From Bacillota bacterium (GTDB lineage Bacteria > Bacillota > Clostridia > Lachnospirales > Lachnospiraceae): a DNA stretch of 64,000 nucleotides. Below, piece by piece: positions 34,601 through 43,143 of the stretch. Where the stretch lies: positions 55,468 to 119,467 of the forward strand of contig JAEZGK010000002.1 in NCBI GenBank assembly GCA_023437365.1, written 5' to 3'. Both the position numbers and the translations under genes were made by a program. The notes under the pieces are model-generated. The model searched no databases. It was given only the letters and a program-made list of their open reading frames with translations, and was not told the origin of the DNA. Positions within the stretch are counted from its first letter, which is position 1; every line of letters starts with the position of its first letter.

Positions 34601-36725
34601 TACCCATATTGTGATCATACTTTAGGTTCTGGAAGGTATATCCCTTCTGATCAATCTGCTCCGTCAAATAATTGGATGCATCATACTGATATTGATAGGA
34701 CCCGCCTTCCGGGTCTGTCACTTTCGTAAGCAGATTAGCTGTATTATAGGAATACTGTACTGTTCTTCCGGCAGGATCGGCGACTTTCTCTAGCAAACCG
34801 TTTGCATTATAGGTGAGATTATATTCCCTTCCGACCGTATCCGTGATCTTTACCAGCTTCGCGCCATCATAGCTTAAGACGATACGATTACCGTTCTTAT
34901 CCTCCATATAGGTCATCCTGCCTGAAGTTGTATTAAAGCCATATTTGTATTGGTCAGTTGTTGTCAGGATATCTACCCCGTTCACATTCTTAACAAAAGA
35001 AGCTCTTGTTCCTTCACCAATATACTTATCACCTTCTAGGCGAAACACGTGACCGCTACCATTCGGCAGACTGATTTCTATAGAATCTCCCCTGTCAATA
35101 ACCAAACCTTCAAAGCCAAAGGTCCAGCCACGTCCAAGCAAAGTCTGTCTGAAGTTTCTTGAATTATAGGTTCTGCTAACTTCAACTTGAAATCCCGGTG
35201 CTGGGATACTCATATCTGTACAGGTAACAGAATAATTACCGGAGGAAGGGTTGACACCGCCTTCCCCATAATGAAACCGTTCTATATTTCTCGCAAGCTC
35301 GCCAGTGATATACCAGGAATCAGCTCCTCCTACTCCATCTGTAGGTACATTATCATTTACCTCACTTACACCCACGTAAGTATCTTCTGGTTGAGTCATA
35401 CCGGTCAAGGCTGCATAAGCATCCACTCTACCCCCCGTTGTCACCTTACCAGAGAGAGAGGTGCTCTTTGTGACATTATTCAGTATTCTATCCTTCATCG
35501 ACTCTACCGAAGCCTTCGGAAGGTAACTGTGTACTAATCCGGCTATACCGCTGACTATAGCCGCTGATATCGAGGTTCCGGAATAATACTCATAGCTTCC
35601 TCCCGGTGCGATACTCATGATTGAGGTACCAGGTGCAGCTACATCAACACTGCTTCCATAGCTTGCGAAATTAGGTACCAATCCCTTGCTGTCGATTGTA
35701 GTAACAGAGATCACATTATTAATATCAAAGGATGCCGGATAAAAAGGTTTATCAGTAACATCTGCACCTCTGTTACCTGCTGCACAGACAAACAATATCC
35801 CACTGGCAGCCATAGCATCCTTAAGTGCTTGATTATTATCAGTACCACCGAAGCTGCAGTTAATGATATCTACACCCATATCCATCGCATATTCAATTGC
35901 TTCAATTGCATCACTGGTATAACCAGTACTTCCACTGATGAATTTCAGAGGCAGGATCTTCGCTTTTGGAGCAACACCTGCGATACCGCCGTTATATGTT
36001 GAGGCTGCTATAATTCCTGAAATGTAAGTACCATGAGCATCAACTGAAGTAGAATCATAAACTGTGGCATCATCATTCGAAAAATCCCAACCATTGACAT
36101 CATCTACATAGCCATTGCCATCATCATCAATACCATTCCCTTTGATTTCTCCTGGGTTCGTATAGATGTTATCCTTTAATTCTTTATGAGTAATCTCTAC
36201 ACCTGTATCCAGAACGCCTATTACAACATCTTCACCCATGGATTTATCCCAGGCATTAATCACGTTAATGTCTACTGTCATTCTTCCTGCATATCCATTA
36301 ACTTTCTGGCCGCTGTTATAGATTGACCACTGCATATTTAACTTATCATCTGTTGGGGAAGCGGCAGGCTTTAGCTGATAATTCGGTTGGGCATACACTA
36401 CCTCCGGATCATTGTTCAGCTCGCTAATAATACCATCCAGATCATCTGTTTCGCTTATTTCGTATATCCCTACTCTTTGCTTCTTAAAGTAAATTCTCTG
36501 ATTAAACTTACCTGATTTCGCCATCTTTCTGGCTTTTTTTGTTATCGTGTCTCTCATTGAAGCATTTCTGTACTTGATGATTATGTCAGTCTTTCGATTG
36601 CTTCTCCCACGCTTAATTCTTTCTTCCTTTGTTTGAATAGTCCTATTCTCTTTGTTAGCTGCAAAAGCTTCCGGAACATAACAGTTTGTTAATGCAATCA
36701 AGATAGCTAATATACATGCAACAAT
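28623..36725 (-). CDS. Giant subtilase-RHS polymorphic toxin
   Basis: This secreted protein has about 2,700 residues; numbers count from TTG 36701. Order: signal peptide; I9-type propeptide (about 40-110); subtilisin-like protease with Asp165 (VLDTG), His223 (DAHGTY), Asn310 (AAGN) and Ser377 (GTSISA); DUF6531-like entry (YGEGGVNPSSGNYSVT); several dozen YD/RHS repeats; RHS core ending DPSGH; and a C-terminal toxin tail with KNGLRWDVAGQFNGKAGTWE. The upstream flank, aligned with the next gene, gives no ATG. ATT 36725, 5 nt after AGGGGG, yields a full signal peptide (VACILAILIALTNCYVPEAFA), whereas TTG 36701 leaves only 14 residues. The protease probably matures the shell and frees the toxin. 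It follows the Fn3 gene by about 70 nt and precedes its immunity gene. Confidence 0.88.
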   Translation of the reverse strand: MVACILAILIALTNCYVPEAFAANKENRTIQTKEERIKRGRSNRKTDIIIKYRNASMRDTITKKARKMAKSGKFNQRIYFKKQRVGIYEISETDDLDGIISELNNDPEVVYAQPNYQLKPAASPTDDKLNMQWSIYNSGQKVNGYAGRMTVDINVINAWDKSMGEDVVIGVLDTGVEITHKELKDNIYTNPGEIKGNGIDDDGNGYVDDVNGWDFSNDDATVYDSTSVDAHGTYISGIIAASTYNGGIAGVAPKAKILPLKFISGSTGYTSDAIEAIEYAMDMGVDIINCSFGGTDNNQALKDAMAASGILFVCAAGNRGADVTDKPFYPASFDINNVISVTTIDSKGLVPNFASYGSSVDVAAPGTSIMSIAPGGSYEYYSGTSISAAIVSGIAGLVHSYLPKASVESMKDRILNNVTKSTSLSGKVTTGGRVDAYAALTGMTQPEDTYVGVSEVNDNVPTDGVGGADSWYITGELARNIERFHYGEGGVNPSSGNYSVTCTDMSIPAPGFQVEVSRTYNSRNFRQTLLGRGWTFGFEGLVIDRGDSIEISLPNGSGHVFRLEGDKYIGEGTRASFVKNVNGVDILTTTDQYKYGFNTTSGRMTYMEDKNGNRIVLSYDGAKLVKITDTVGREYNLTYNANGLLEKVADPAGRTVQYSYNTANLLTKVTDPEGGSYQYQYDASNYLTEQIDQKGYTFQNLKYDHNMGNAENKVIESIDAAGQTYTYVYDMGNTQTTITSKDDRKWTYWFDAYMYTIKTQEPDGRYTYTEYDYTYHNKYYGDVTARIDRNGNRTEYEYEKIDEKSTGNIIKVTNPDHGYKTYKYDKYNNVTEEVNEVGYRTFYIYDSNGANLLKKVQPLNGTDDYTEGTSNTANYAITTYTYYPKSSSGCNAAGLLKTVTDPENNDTTYTYDNRGNIASIKNSAGKVTTFTYDSISQKLSQTTAMDYKTQYNYDKNGKVIREIYPDSGIKRYVYDPTGKVILEVSPNSYDASKDNTTTNAYTGTEGTKYEWYENGYQKSVTDAEGNKAQYTWDIYGNMKTETRPNGSIYRYEYDSLNRLAKTFFKEKEASAEVLLRAMEYGVIENGNSRITATDYISDKENDVAVTVTVKDYANREVLVQYGDYSRIATVYNLDGTIKERRAANGATTYYQYNMLGSVSDIWKPITDNEGSPKFSWTGYSYDKAGNVTEEKQGRALVDNGKTTADLFTKKFTYEKGLLTKETDSEGRSIAYTYDSDSRVATKNQAITSSDSRTTKTLYDYRGNMTSVSVNVRLGDLGGNSYEDNTKTELVQTNTYDKNGNMDSSTDAAGNVTKYTYDKLNRLLETKRKLMDDKGTTDVTTSQTYTWDGQVATQTDAKGNKTQYTYDAQGHQIKIEDALGKTTYKAYDRLGRNTAIVAPKNYTANAELSTMERTVFVYDAVGRVLEQRELYNKLIPSTTGTMNKVWSEIPVKRYTYDSMGNVISTTDALGNTSTSTYNLAGMIETETDAETAARSNAFTVKYDYNGLGQKVKEMYQGAAYFYTYDGIGKLLRTEIDGVMKSTSTYDLAGRETLVTDALGNTIRKLWNNLDKLSKTTTQGDTTIDSLQTTYQYDKLANLVYSKNSMGAINTYTYDSFGRNLSQTVKNEEGTSTISTSTAYDLNGNILTKTDGNLNTTTYAYDAINRNTSITNSLNQVTTYTYDENGNLTQQKDYLGNITKNVYDGINRLVETRDAYNRIIKQLEYNDANTQITAYDALRNKTVYLYDKNLRQTETTNAMGNTSTMVYDLRGNISEKKDGKGNTTSYQYDAENRLTKVTDAMGNSTVYTYDAAGNLLTQTDGNGNTTTYQYNSAMLVTSKIDPAGNAENYTYYANGKMKEKTDRNGIVTSYVYDVFGRLLKEDAGGQVQSYTYDGNGNMLTMTDGTGATVRTYDTLNRNTSKDVPLIGKSIYEYDLAASDGEYSERTTDPKGNITLKTYDKVGRLSKVTADGKTTLYSYYDNGNRKSVTYPDGTTESYTYDKVNRVSTLINARGNGTVISSFSYTYDAAGNQLSKKESKGTTTYTYDGNNRLSTVAEPEGKKISFTYDAAGNRRSEDVAVGILTSAAIYTYDKCNRLVTTVSSDGTDTRYLYDQNGNLVSKSAGKIETINAEELSQEMLPEFDLIINKGDVSGTGTEQLTIYSYDNYNRLTKLKVANKTTTYGYNAQGYRVEKKTNSKTTRYLYEYDKVVLETDGSNNQTAFQVYGTNLLYRSANGDVGGSAQSYYYLYNAHGDVSSLLDMSGNIAVSYDYDAFGNIKGQTGIADNSIRYAGYQYDEESGLYYLNARYYDSVTARFITEDSYTGQRNDPLSLNLYTYCQNNPIIYSDPSGHKKKLAEGGTIIIAPMVELPKSTLPISLPTTPIYCELPAYDINDATGVLTPSTGGMPTKRTDQIQSLANNQVDYTVLNRTFWNNPSYLDAKWWQDYDKLQVARAVLKYEIDNYGPIPLNGNMGYAYGEVNNRMYALQALTGSLRTGYYDDSTLLHMEVISTMYGLDYSERNHSVNMDTFNAITSYFDDVYKGNPKWLENGGMEIIEGASIFISTGAIAKSDSFQSLFKNFMDLFKGKPNANQYGIDASKLNFTKTVENHYYDLNPRDSVIKIGDEGKITRTFKGESQRPYVNSNGTTTLMDEIMAGGTPKPDEALKNGLRWDVAGQFNGKAGTWELVVDKDTNTVVHFLFNPK

Positions 36726-37306
36726 TTGATCCCCCTATGATTTTTCTTCAGCTAATAACTATACTTTTATTATCATAAAATTTAATTCATTTTTATGCCT
36801 ATTTTAAAGTGACTCCGTATTTTAGAGTGGCATTCCCTGTCTTTTTGCTTCGGAAGCGCATACTGCTTACGATTCCGGTCCAATTGGTTTTCTTATCATC
36901 ATCCACTACAAATGTAATACTGGTTATGGTTCCACTCTTCGACTGGATCATATATACTCCTATATCTTTTAAGTATGTCGTTCCCTTCTCAGCTTTCGGT
37001 GTGCTCTCATAAGCATCCAGTAGCTCTAGTTCCTCTGAATCAAAGGTAAGTGTAAACTTATACTTATTCAAATTCACTTTCTTGACCGGCAGGATAACGG
37101 AGAATTCTTCATTATCATTTACGCTTATCACCTTAGGTAATGGCTGATTATATAATAGCTCTTCTGACCATTCGCTCTTGATAGTGTCGTTGCATGCTCT
37201 TACCCTGACTGCTCTCTGTGAATAAAATACCTGATATGCAAAGTCTTTCGCCGGATTGGTAGTGGTTGCATATACCACTCCGTCTATCTCTATCTCATAG
37301 GTTTTC
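36725..37306. repeat. ~580-bp duplicated block, copy A
   Basis: This block contains the last ~170 codons of the Fn3/cohesin-like gene plus the 73-bp intercistronic segment with the AGGGGG ribosome binding site used by the next gene. It matches 42037-42617 with few substitutions and small indels. Confidence 0.9.
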
Positions 37307-40300
37307 GCACCTCCTACACCATCCCAGGACAGACGAACCGTCTCATTCTCCACCTTGAGTTTTATGTTCTCGGGTACGGTAACTGTGGGGATGAAGGATA
37401 TCTTACTGCTCCATGGTCCTTTTTCTGTAGTATTTATAGCCCTGACTCTAAAGTCATATCGTATTCCGGGCTGTAGGTTATCTATCATAATTTCATTTGT
37501 ATTACTTGAATGGATAGTCCCACTCATATCTTCCACTTCATATGAAGCAGCACCCACTACCGAAGTCCAGCTGATCCTGATTGCACATCCGGTCGCCACA
37601 CTTGTGGTAACTGCCGCTTTGACTGTGATATTAACCGGCACTCCTTGTACCCCTTCATTCGTCATGATTGTGGATATCTCTGACCAGCTTCCTTTTCCAG
37701 CGGAGTTGTATGCCCTGACTTTGACAGGATATGAAGTTGATGGTTTCAGATTTGTGATGGTATAGGTCTGCTTATTCTTTACATCAATGATCTGACCCTC
37801 GATATCGATATCATAGCCGTTCGCTCCCGTAACCTCATCCCAGGATAACGTTATCTTATCTGAGGTCGCTGATATATCGCTGATTTTAGGAATTCCAGGC
37901 AGGTTACTCGGTGCATTGAAGCTCATCTCATCCGACCAGTCATATACGGTCTTATCACCCTCCTGAACCAATGCAGCAATCCTTACCCTGTACTGCTTAT
38001 CCGGTATGGTTGGAATACTGGTCTTAGTACTTGTTAATTCCTCTTCTAGCAGTACTCCATTGACTTCGATCCGATACTTACTGACATTTGAACTACCATC
38101 CCAGACTATCGCAGTGGTTGTGCTATCCTCACGGTAATAGGTAAGATTTCTTGGTGTGGTATTGTTCAAAGAGGCAGTCGTTACCTCGTAAGGAGTGCTC
38201 CACTCACTGTAGCCACCGATATTACCTGCACGTACTCTGTATTGATGCTTACTTTTTTCTTTTAGCCCTCTATGAACATATGTAGTGTTGGTTCCGGTAT
38301 ATACAACTTTACCGTCTGCCTCTACCTGATAATTCGTTGCTCCTTCAGTCTCATCCCAAGAGATATTGATGATGGATGCACCTGTTACACAGCTTGCTAT
38401 GACTGGTGCAGCAGGAATAGTAATGCTTTGAGGATTACTTTCTCCTGTAATCGTAGCTTCCGATACTTCCGACCAGTCGCTGACATAACCTTTATTCACT
38501 GATCTTACCCGTACAGTATGAATAGCAGCCCCTGTTTCGACTTTGGTAACTGAGTGCAGATATTCTGATGCCTGGATCTGATAGTAAACTGACTTATCAA
38601 TCTCTACATCGTAGGAGGCTGCATTAGGAACAGACTTCCACTTGATATATATCTGATTACCATTAGGGACTGTTGTGATGCCGGATGGTATGGCAGGTGT
38701 TACAGGTGTAGTCATAGCATTCACCGGTTCACTCCAAGCACTGTATCCGATACTACTCCTGGACCTTATTCGATAAGTATGCTCTTCTCCTGGTGTTAAA
38801 CCTGTATGATCAAATGAGGTACCCTCAGTGGTTGTATACTTTTCACCATCAACCTCGATATCATAGCTGGTTGAGCCAACGATTGGATTCCAGGCTAGTG
38901 ACACACTGATACTGCTTCCCGTGGTAACAGTTACCTGCGGAGCCGCGGGCATCGCACCAAGCTTGGCCTTCAACTCCGTACTCCACTCACTTGTTCCGGT
39001 GGTATTCACAGCCCTTATTCTGTAGGAATACTCTGCACCTACAGTGACATCTTTATCAGCATAGGTACTGCTTGCTAATCCGGTAGCAATGATCACTTCG
39101 TTTCTTTCAATGTCATAGTTCTGAGCAAAGTTGACCGGGTTCCAGGCAATATTTATCCTTGCCGTTGTAGAGCTTGCTCGTAAACCATCCGGAACTGCCG
39201 GGATATCAATTAATGTCATGCAAGTTACTCCATCTGACCAGGAGGTTTCTTGTTTAACGGAATTCAATGCTTTTATTTTAAAAAGATAATCAATACTTGG
39301 CTGTAGACCCGTAATGGTACAGGTTAATTTATCGTCTTCCAAATCACTATCGGTTAAGGTTACCTCCTTTACCAAGGTATTCATGGAATAGATACCAAGT
39401 ACATATCCTACAGATTCTGGATTACCTTTTGCATCCCAGGTAACTGTAGCTGAATTGTGAGTAACTAATATCTCACTGATTGAAGGTTTTTCAGCACTTG
39501 TATAACAGCTATATTCTTTACTCCATTCACCTACATTACTCCATTGATTGGTGCCACTTGGATTACTCTCTGAGCACTTATTGTATGCTCGTACTTTGAT
39601 TCTGCACTGGCAATCATATTTTTCTGTATCAATTGAATAATCTTGCTTACTTACCTTATAGCACTTTGTTTCACCATCATAGGAAACTTCAAGCTCATAA
39701 CCAACCGCCCCAGCAATAGATTCCCAGGAAATATTTAACTTGCTCCTCTCAATATCTGCTCTCAGCCCAGTAACCTGCTCAGGTGGCAAAGGTTCTGTCT
39801 TTACAGTTAATGGTAGAAAAGACCAAGAACTATATTGGGAATATTCATTTTTACTGCGTATGCTATAGCGATACGTCTGATTAGCTGTTAAGTTTGTATC
39901 ATTATAGCTTGCTGATACAATATCTTTAATTATTCCACTAGATTTTACGATTCCGTCTGAAGAAAGCGTCTCTCGTTGAAGCTCATAACTCACTGCTCCT
40001 GGAGCATTGTCCCAAGACAGCTTAATACTCGAAGTTGTTACATCACTTTCAGAAAGATCCTCTGGAGCAAAGGGAGCCGTAATTATCGACAAAGTATTAC
40101 TATTACATAGATTACCTGTTACAATTTCTTTTGCTGATACTGTTATGTCATACTTTGCATTATTTCCTAATCCAGCTATTATTAGCTGCTTTTTATTAGT
40201 CAAAGGATCCTGTACTAGTGTATACTCGCTGCGTGCCTGAGAAAGCATACCATTTTGGTCAAAAAATTGATTTCCGACTTTAACACTATATAAAGTATCA

Positions 40301-42036
40301 GCCGGATTAGAATCTTCTACTAATATTTCTATTCTATTATCCTCCAGTGAATTGACTGTAACTAAAGGAGTATCTATTTTAGTATAAGTAGTACCTTCAT
40401 ATGGAAGAGAAGTATTCCCAACACTATCTCTGACTTGAACTTTATAAGAATAAGCAGTATTAGGAATTAAGTTACTCACCATATAGGAAGCAGATGATAA
40501 CCAATCTGTATCATTCACCGTTTTATTATAAGCTCCGGTTACAGATCCTATTGTATATTTATATCCATTTGAAGCTAGTGATACATTATCAGTAGCTGAG
40601 GCATTTATCCTGAGGCTATTAATACTACTGAGTATATTAGCTGAAACTGTAGGAGAAGTTTTATCAAATATAACAGTAATGTTATCTTTTTTTTCTTCCG
40701 TTGTCCTGGCATTCCCATAAAGGCCTTTATATGTAAGGGTTACTGTCTGCGTTCCTTCTAGATTAGGATTAAAGTTGCTAGTTAAGCTAATAATTCCAGT
40801 ATGACCGTCGAGAAAGGTTGCTGTAGTTGTTGTTCTAAGTGCGTCATTTCCTGTTATGATTTGGTCGGAATTTGCCATATGTATACTTGTTACTACCTGA
40901 TTACAAATCGGGTTTTCATCCTGTGCTTCCCCACATGAATAGTTTGCACCATAAACACCGCAATAAGGGCAACCGATATAAGGGAAACTATAATATTCCC
41001 TGTCAGGATATGTATACCACCCATACTCAGGTAAAGCATCTTTAAAGTTAAAGTTATAGGTTCTTGATGAATTCGACATCTTATATTGTGCTATTCTTTC
41101 ATATACTGCTCGTGAATATGTATTGACAAGACAATCAAAGGGATAGACGTTAGGATTGCTACCATCATAATAATATGCTACATTGCTTTTTGTAGTAGAT
41201 ATTACTGCCCCGTTGCTATCATAGTGACGATATGTAACAGTGTAATGTATTTGCTGACCGGTAAAAGACGAACCCAGTGTAGCTATAATATTATTACACT
41301 TAGCACAATCTATATTTGTCCAAAATCCATTTACAATATAACTTCCAATGTTTGTCGCATACACCTGTCCGTCCATATATCCTGCCGGTATGCAGCGGCT
41401 CGAATGTCTATGCCCAGCGTAACAACCAGCTGTATGTAAATGAGCACCTGAGGGCTGTAGCTGAGTAACATTCACTGTACAGGTCCTTGTACCTGTTGTT
41501 TTAGCATTTCCAACGAGGCCACTATAAGTAAGATTTACTGTCTGAGATCCACCAATATAAGGGTTGTAATTATTGGTACAGTTTACAATACCTGTGTGTC
41601 CATCAAGATAAGTTGCTATAGCTATGGTAATCATACTTTCATTTTTATTTATTGTCAGTTCTGGATAGTATGGTGATATACTTGTTACCACTCTAGCACA
41701 AATAGGGGTTTCGTTCTGAGCCTGAACGCAATCCGAATTGTGCACGTGAGGACCAAATGACTTAATTTGATTATAGTTGACTGATAATAATGAGATTTCA
41801 GCATCATTTTCTCTATCGCATACTTCTTCAGAACTTTTCAAATCTATTATATTTCCTCCATTAATTACGAAATCCCTATTCTCTTCAGATTTAATACCCT
41901 GTGATAAAGCCTTTTCATCATGTATAATTGAGAAGATAGATTTTTCACTTAGTGTTTGTGCTACACATTGGAGCGGTGGCGAAACTGATAAAATAATTGT
42001 TGCTAAAACAGCTACTGCATTACCTAAAACGTGCAT
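36799..42036 (-). CDS. Large secreted fibronectin type III / cohesin-like protein
   Basis: The 1,745-residue protein starts at ATG 42036 after AGGGGGATCAAA, with a signal peptide (NAVAVLATIILSVSPPLQCV). The first ~480 residues hold two copies of an Ig-like module with the shared phrases YLDGHTGIV and FLDGHTGII, and Cys-rich patches. Then follow about eleven Fn3 domains, each with a W near strand B (for example KLSWDNAPGAVSYELQR and RLSWDGVGGAKTYEIEI). The last ~110 residues resemble a cohesin-type domain (SVILPVKKVNLNKYKFTLTF). There is no sortase motif or membrane anchor. It lies just upstream of the subtilase-RHS gene and may help display or deliver it; that is inference. Confidence 0.82.
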   Translation of the reverse strand: MHVLGNAVAVLATIILSVSPPLQCVAQTLSEKSIFSIIHDEKALSQGIKSEENRDFVINGGNIIDLKSSEEVCDRENDAEISLLSVNYNQIKSFGPHVHNSDCVQAQNETPICARVVTSISPYYPELTINKNESMITIAIATYLDGHTGIVNCTNNYNPYIGGSQTVNLTYSGLVGNAKTTGTRTCTVNVTQLQPSGAHLHTAGCYAGHRHSSRCIPAGYMDGQVYATNIGSYIVNGFWTNIDCAKCNNIIATLGSSFTGQQIHYTVTYRHYDSNGAVISTTKSNVAYYYDGSNPNVYPFDCLVNTYSRAVYERIAQYKMSNSSRTYNFNFKDALPEYGWYTYPDREYYSFPYIGCPYCGVYGANYSCGEAQDENPICNQVVTSIHMANSDQIITGNDALRTTTTATFLDGHTGIISLTSNFNPNLEGTQTVTLTYKGLYGNARTTEEKKDNITVIFDKTSPTVSANILSSINSLRINASATDNVSLASNGYKYTIGSVTGAYNKTVNDTDWLSSASYMVSNLIPNTAYSYKVQVRDSVGNTSLPYEGTTYTKIDTPLVTVNSLEDNRIEILVEDSNPADTLYSVKVGNQFFDQNGMLSQARSEYTLVQDPLTNKKQLIIAGLGNNAKYDITVSAKEIVTGNLCNSNTLSIITAPFAPEDLSESDVTTSSIKLSWDNAPGAVSYELQRETLSSDGIVKSSGIIKDIVSASYNDTNLTANQTYRYSIRSKNEYSQYSSWSFLPLTVKTEPLPPEQVTGLRADIERSKLNISWESIAGAVGYELEVSYDGETKCYKVSKQDYSIDTEKYDCQCRIKVRAYNKCSESNPSGTNQWSNVGEWSKEYSCYTSAEKPSISEILVTHNSATVTWDAKGNPESVGYVLGIYSMNTLVKEVTLTDSDLEDDKLTCTITGLQPSIDYLFKIKALNSVKQETSWSDGVTCMTLIDIPAVPDGLRASSTTARINIAWNPVNFAQNYDIERNEVIIATGLASSTYADKDVTVGAEYSYRIRAVNTTGTSEWSTELKAKLGAMPAAPQVTVTTGSSISVSLAWNPIVGSTSYDIEVDGEKYTTTEGTSFDHTGLTPGEEHTYRIRSRSSIGYSAWSEPVNAMTTPVTPAIPSGITTVPNGNQIYIKWKSVPNAASYDVEIDKSVYYQIQASEYLHSVTKVETGAAIHTVRVRSVNKGYVSDWSEVSEATITGESNPQSITIPAAPVIASCVTGASIINISWDETEGATNYQVEADGKVVYTGTNTTYVHRGLKEKSKHQYRVRAGNIGGYSEWSTPYEVTTASLNNTTPRNLTYYREDSTTTAIVWDGSSNVSKYRIEVNGVLLEEELTSTKTSIPTIPDKQYRVRIAALVQEGDKTVYDWSDEMSFNAPSNLPGIPKISDISATSDKITLSWDEVTGANGYDIDIEGQIIDVKNKQTYTITNLKPSTSYPVKVRAYNSAGKGSWSEISTIMTNEGVQGVPVNITVKAAVTTSVATGCAIRISWTSVVGAASYEVEDMSGTIHSSNTNEIMIDNLQPGIRYDFRVRAINTTEKGPWSSKISFIPTVTVPENIKLKVENETVRLSWDGVGGAKTYEIEIDGVVYATTTNPAKDFAYQVFYSQRAVRVRACNDTIKSEWSEELLYNQPLPKVISVNDNEEFSVILPVKKVNLNKYKFTLTFDSEELELLDAYESTPKAEKGTTYLKDIGVYMIQSKSGTITSITFVVDDDKKTNWTGIVSSMRFRSKKTGNATLKYGVTLK

Positions 42037-42617
42037 TTTGATCCCCCTATGATTTTTCTTCAGCTAATAACTATACTTTTATTATCATAAAATTTAATTC
42101 ATTTTTATGCCTATTTAAAGTAATTCCGTATTTTAGAGTGGCATTCCCTGTCTTTTTGCTTCTGAACCGCATACTGCTTACGATTCCGGTCCAACTGGTT
42201 TTCTTATCATCATCCACTACAAATGAAATAATGGTTATGGTTCCACTCTTCGACTGGATCATATATACTCCTATATCTTTTAAGTATGTACTTCCTTCTC
42301 AGCCTTCGGTGTGCTCTCATAAGCATCCAGTAGCTCCCGTTCATCTGAATCAAAGCTAAGTGTAAACTTATACTTGTTCAAATTCACTTTCTTGACTGGT
42401 AGGATAACGGAGAATTCTTCATTATCATTTACGCTTATCACCTTTGGTAATGGCTGATTATATAATAGCTCTTCTGACCATTCGCTCTTGATTGTGTCGT
42501 TGCATGCTCTTACCCTGACTGCTCTCTGTGAATAAAACACCTGATAAGCAAAGTCTTTCGCCGGATTGGTAGTGGTTGCATATACCACTCCGTCTATCTC
42601 TATCTCATAGGTTTTCA
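42037..42617. repeat. ~580-bp duplicated block, copy B
   Basis: This matches copy A at 36725-37306, including the flank with the ribosome binding site, which here serves the Fn3/cohesin gene. The copy has lost a base within the stop-codon region and another near 42290, so its reading frame is broken. Confidence 0.9.
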
Positions 42618-42709
42618 TACCTTAAAACAATTGCAGTTAGTACAGCTGTTATCTTTCTTGTAATATACATTTTCTCACAAATATGACTTCTTCGTTTGTA
42701 AAATATCAT
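42071..42709 (-). pseudogene. Collapsed paralogue of the Fn3/cohesin-like gene
   Basis: ATG 42709 follows AAGGGGA and encodes a signal-peptide-like start (FYKRRSHICEKMYITRKITA). After about 30 codons, at 42618, this joins the 3' part of a sequence nearly identical to the end of the Fn3/cohesin gene, out of frame. Inside the joined part a one-base deletion near 42290 breaks the frame again, and a further lost base removes the original stop. The gene has therefore lost several kilobases and is non-functional. AT-rich non-coding DNA of about 360 bp lies upstream, with no other gene. Confidence 0.75.
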
Positions 42710-43073
42710 ATTCCCCTTTCCTTTAATTATTTCATCTTTTGAATATATAATTAAAACAGCTCACTATTTTACGGTGACATTATTTAACTCCCTTCATCTG
42801 AGTTGTAATTACCAAAAAACACATAAAAATAACATTGATTTCCAACCCACATTTAGTGTATAGTAACTATAGAAATTATTCAATAGTGATTTTCTATTAT
42901 TCCCTATAATTTTCTTTATTTTGTTACATTAATAGGAAGGAAAAGTAATTACCTTATCATTAAATAACCCTTATTGTAATGTAAAGAATATTTTTATATT
43001 GTATTGTTGTATTAAAATATCAATATCACATTTATACTTAATCACTCAGAGTAAGTATAATGGTATAAATAAT

Positions 43074-43103
43074 CAGGAGGTTCAGCTAATGCCAAACCTC
43101 CTG
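43074..43103 (-). terminator. Hairpin downstream of htrA
   Basis: CAGGAGGTT (43074-43082) pairs perfectly with AACCTCCTG (43095-43103), about 40 nt after the HtrA stop. The T-run on the minus strand is weak. The AGGAGG it contains looks like a ribosome binding site but no gene follows. Confidence 0.65.
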
Positions 43104-43143
43104 CATCTATATCTCATATTCTATTCAAATCAATCTTACCTAA

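Noticed and set aside
29682..35537. Numerous plus-strand frames opposite the RHS gene
   Set aside because: They are antisense shadows of the YD repeats, without start signals or recognisable products.
42280..42618. A 112-codon frame as an independent gene
   Set aside because: It is an internal piece of the duplicated Fn3/cohesin 3' end, broken on both sides, with no ribosome binding site; it belongs to the pseudogene at 42071-42709.
42710..43143. c-di-GMP riboswitch before the surface-protein genes
   Set aside because: The conserved core of either c-di-GMP class could not be found in this AT-rich stretch.
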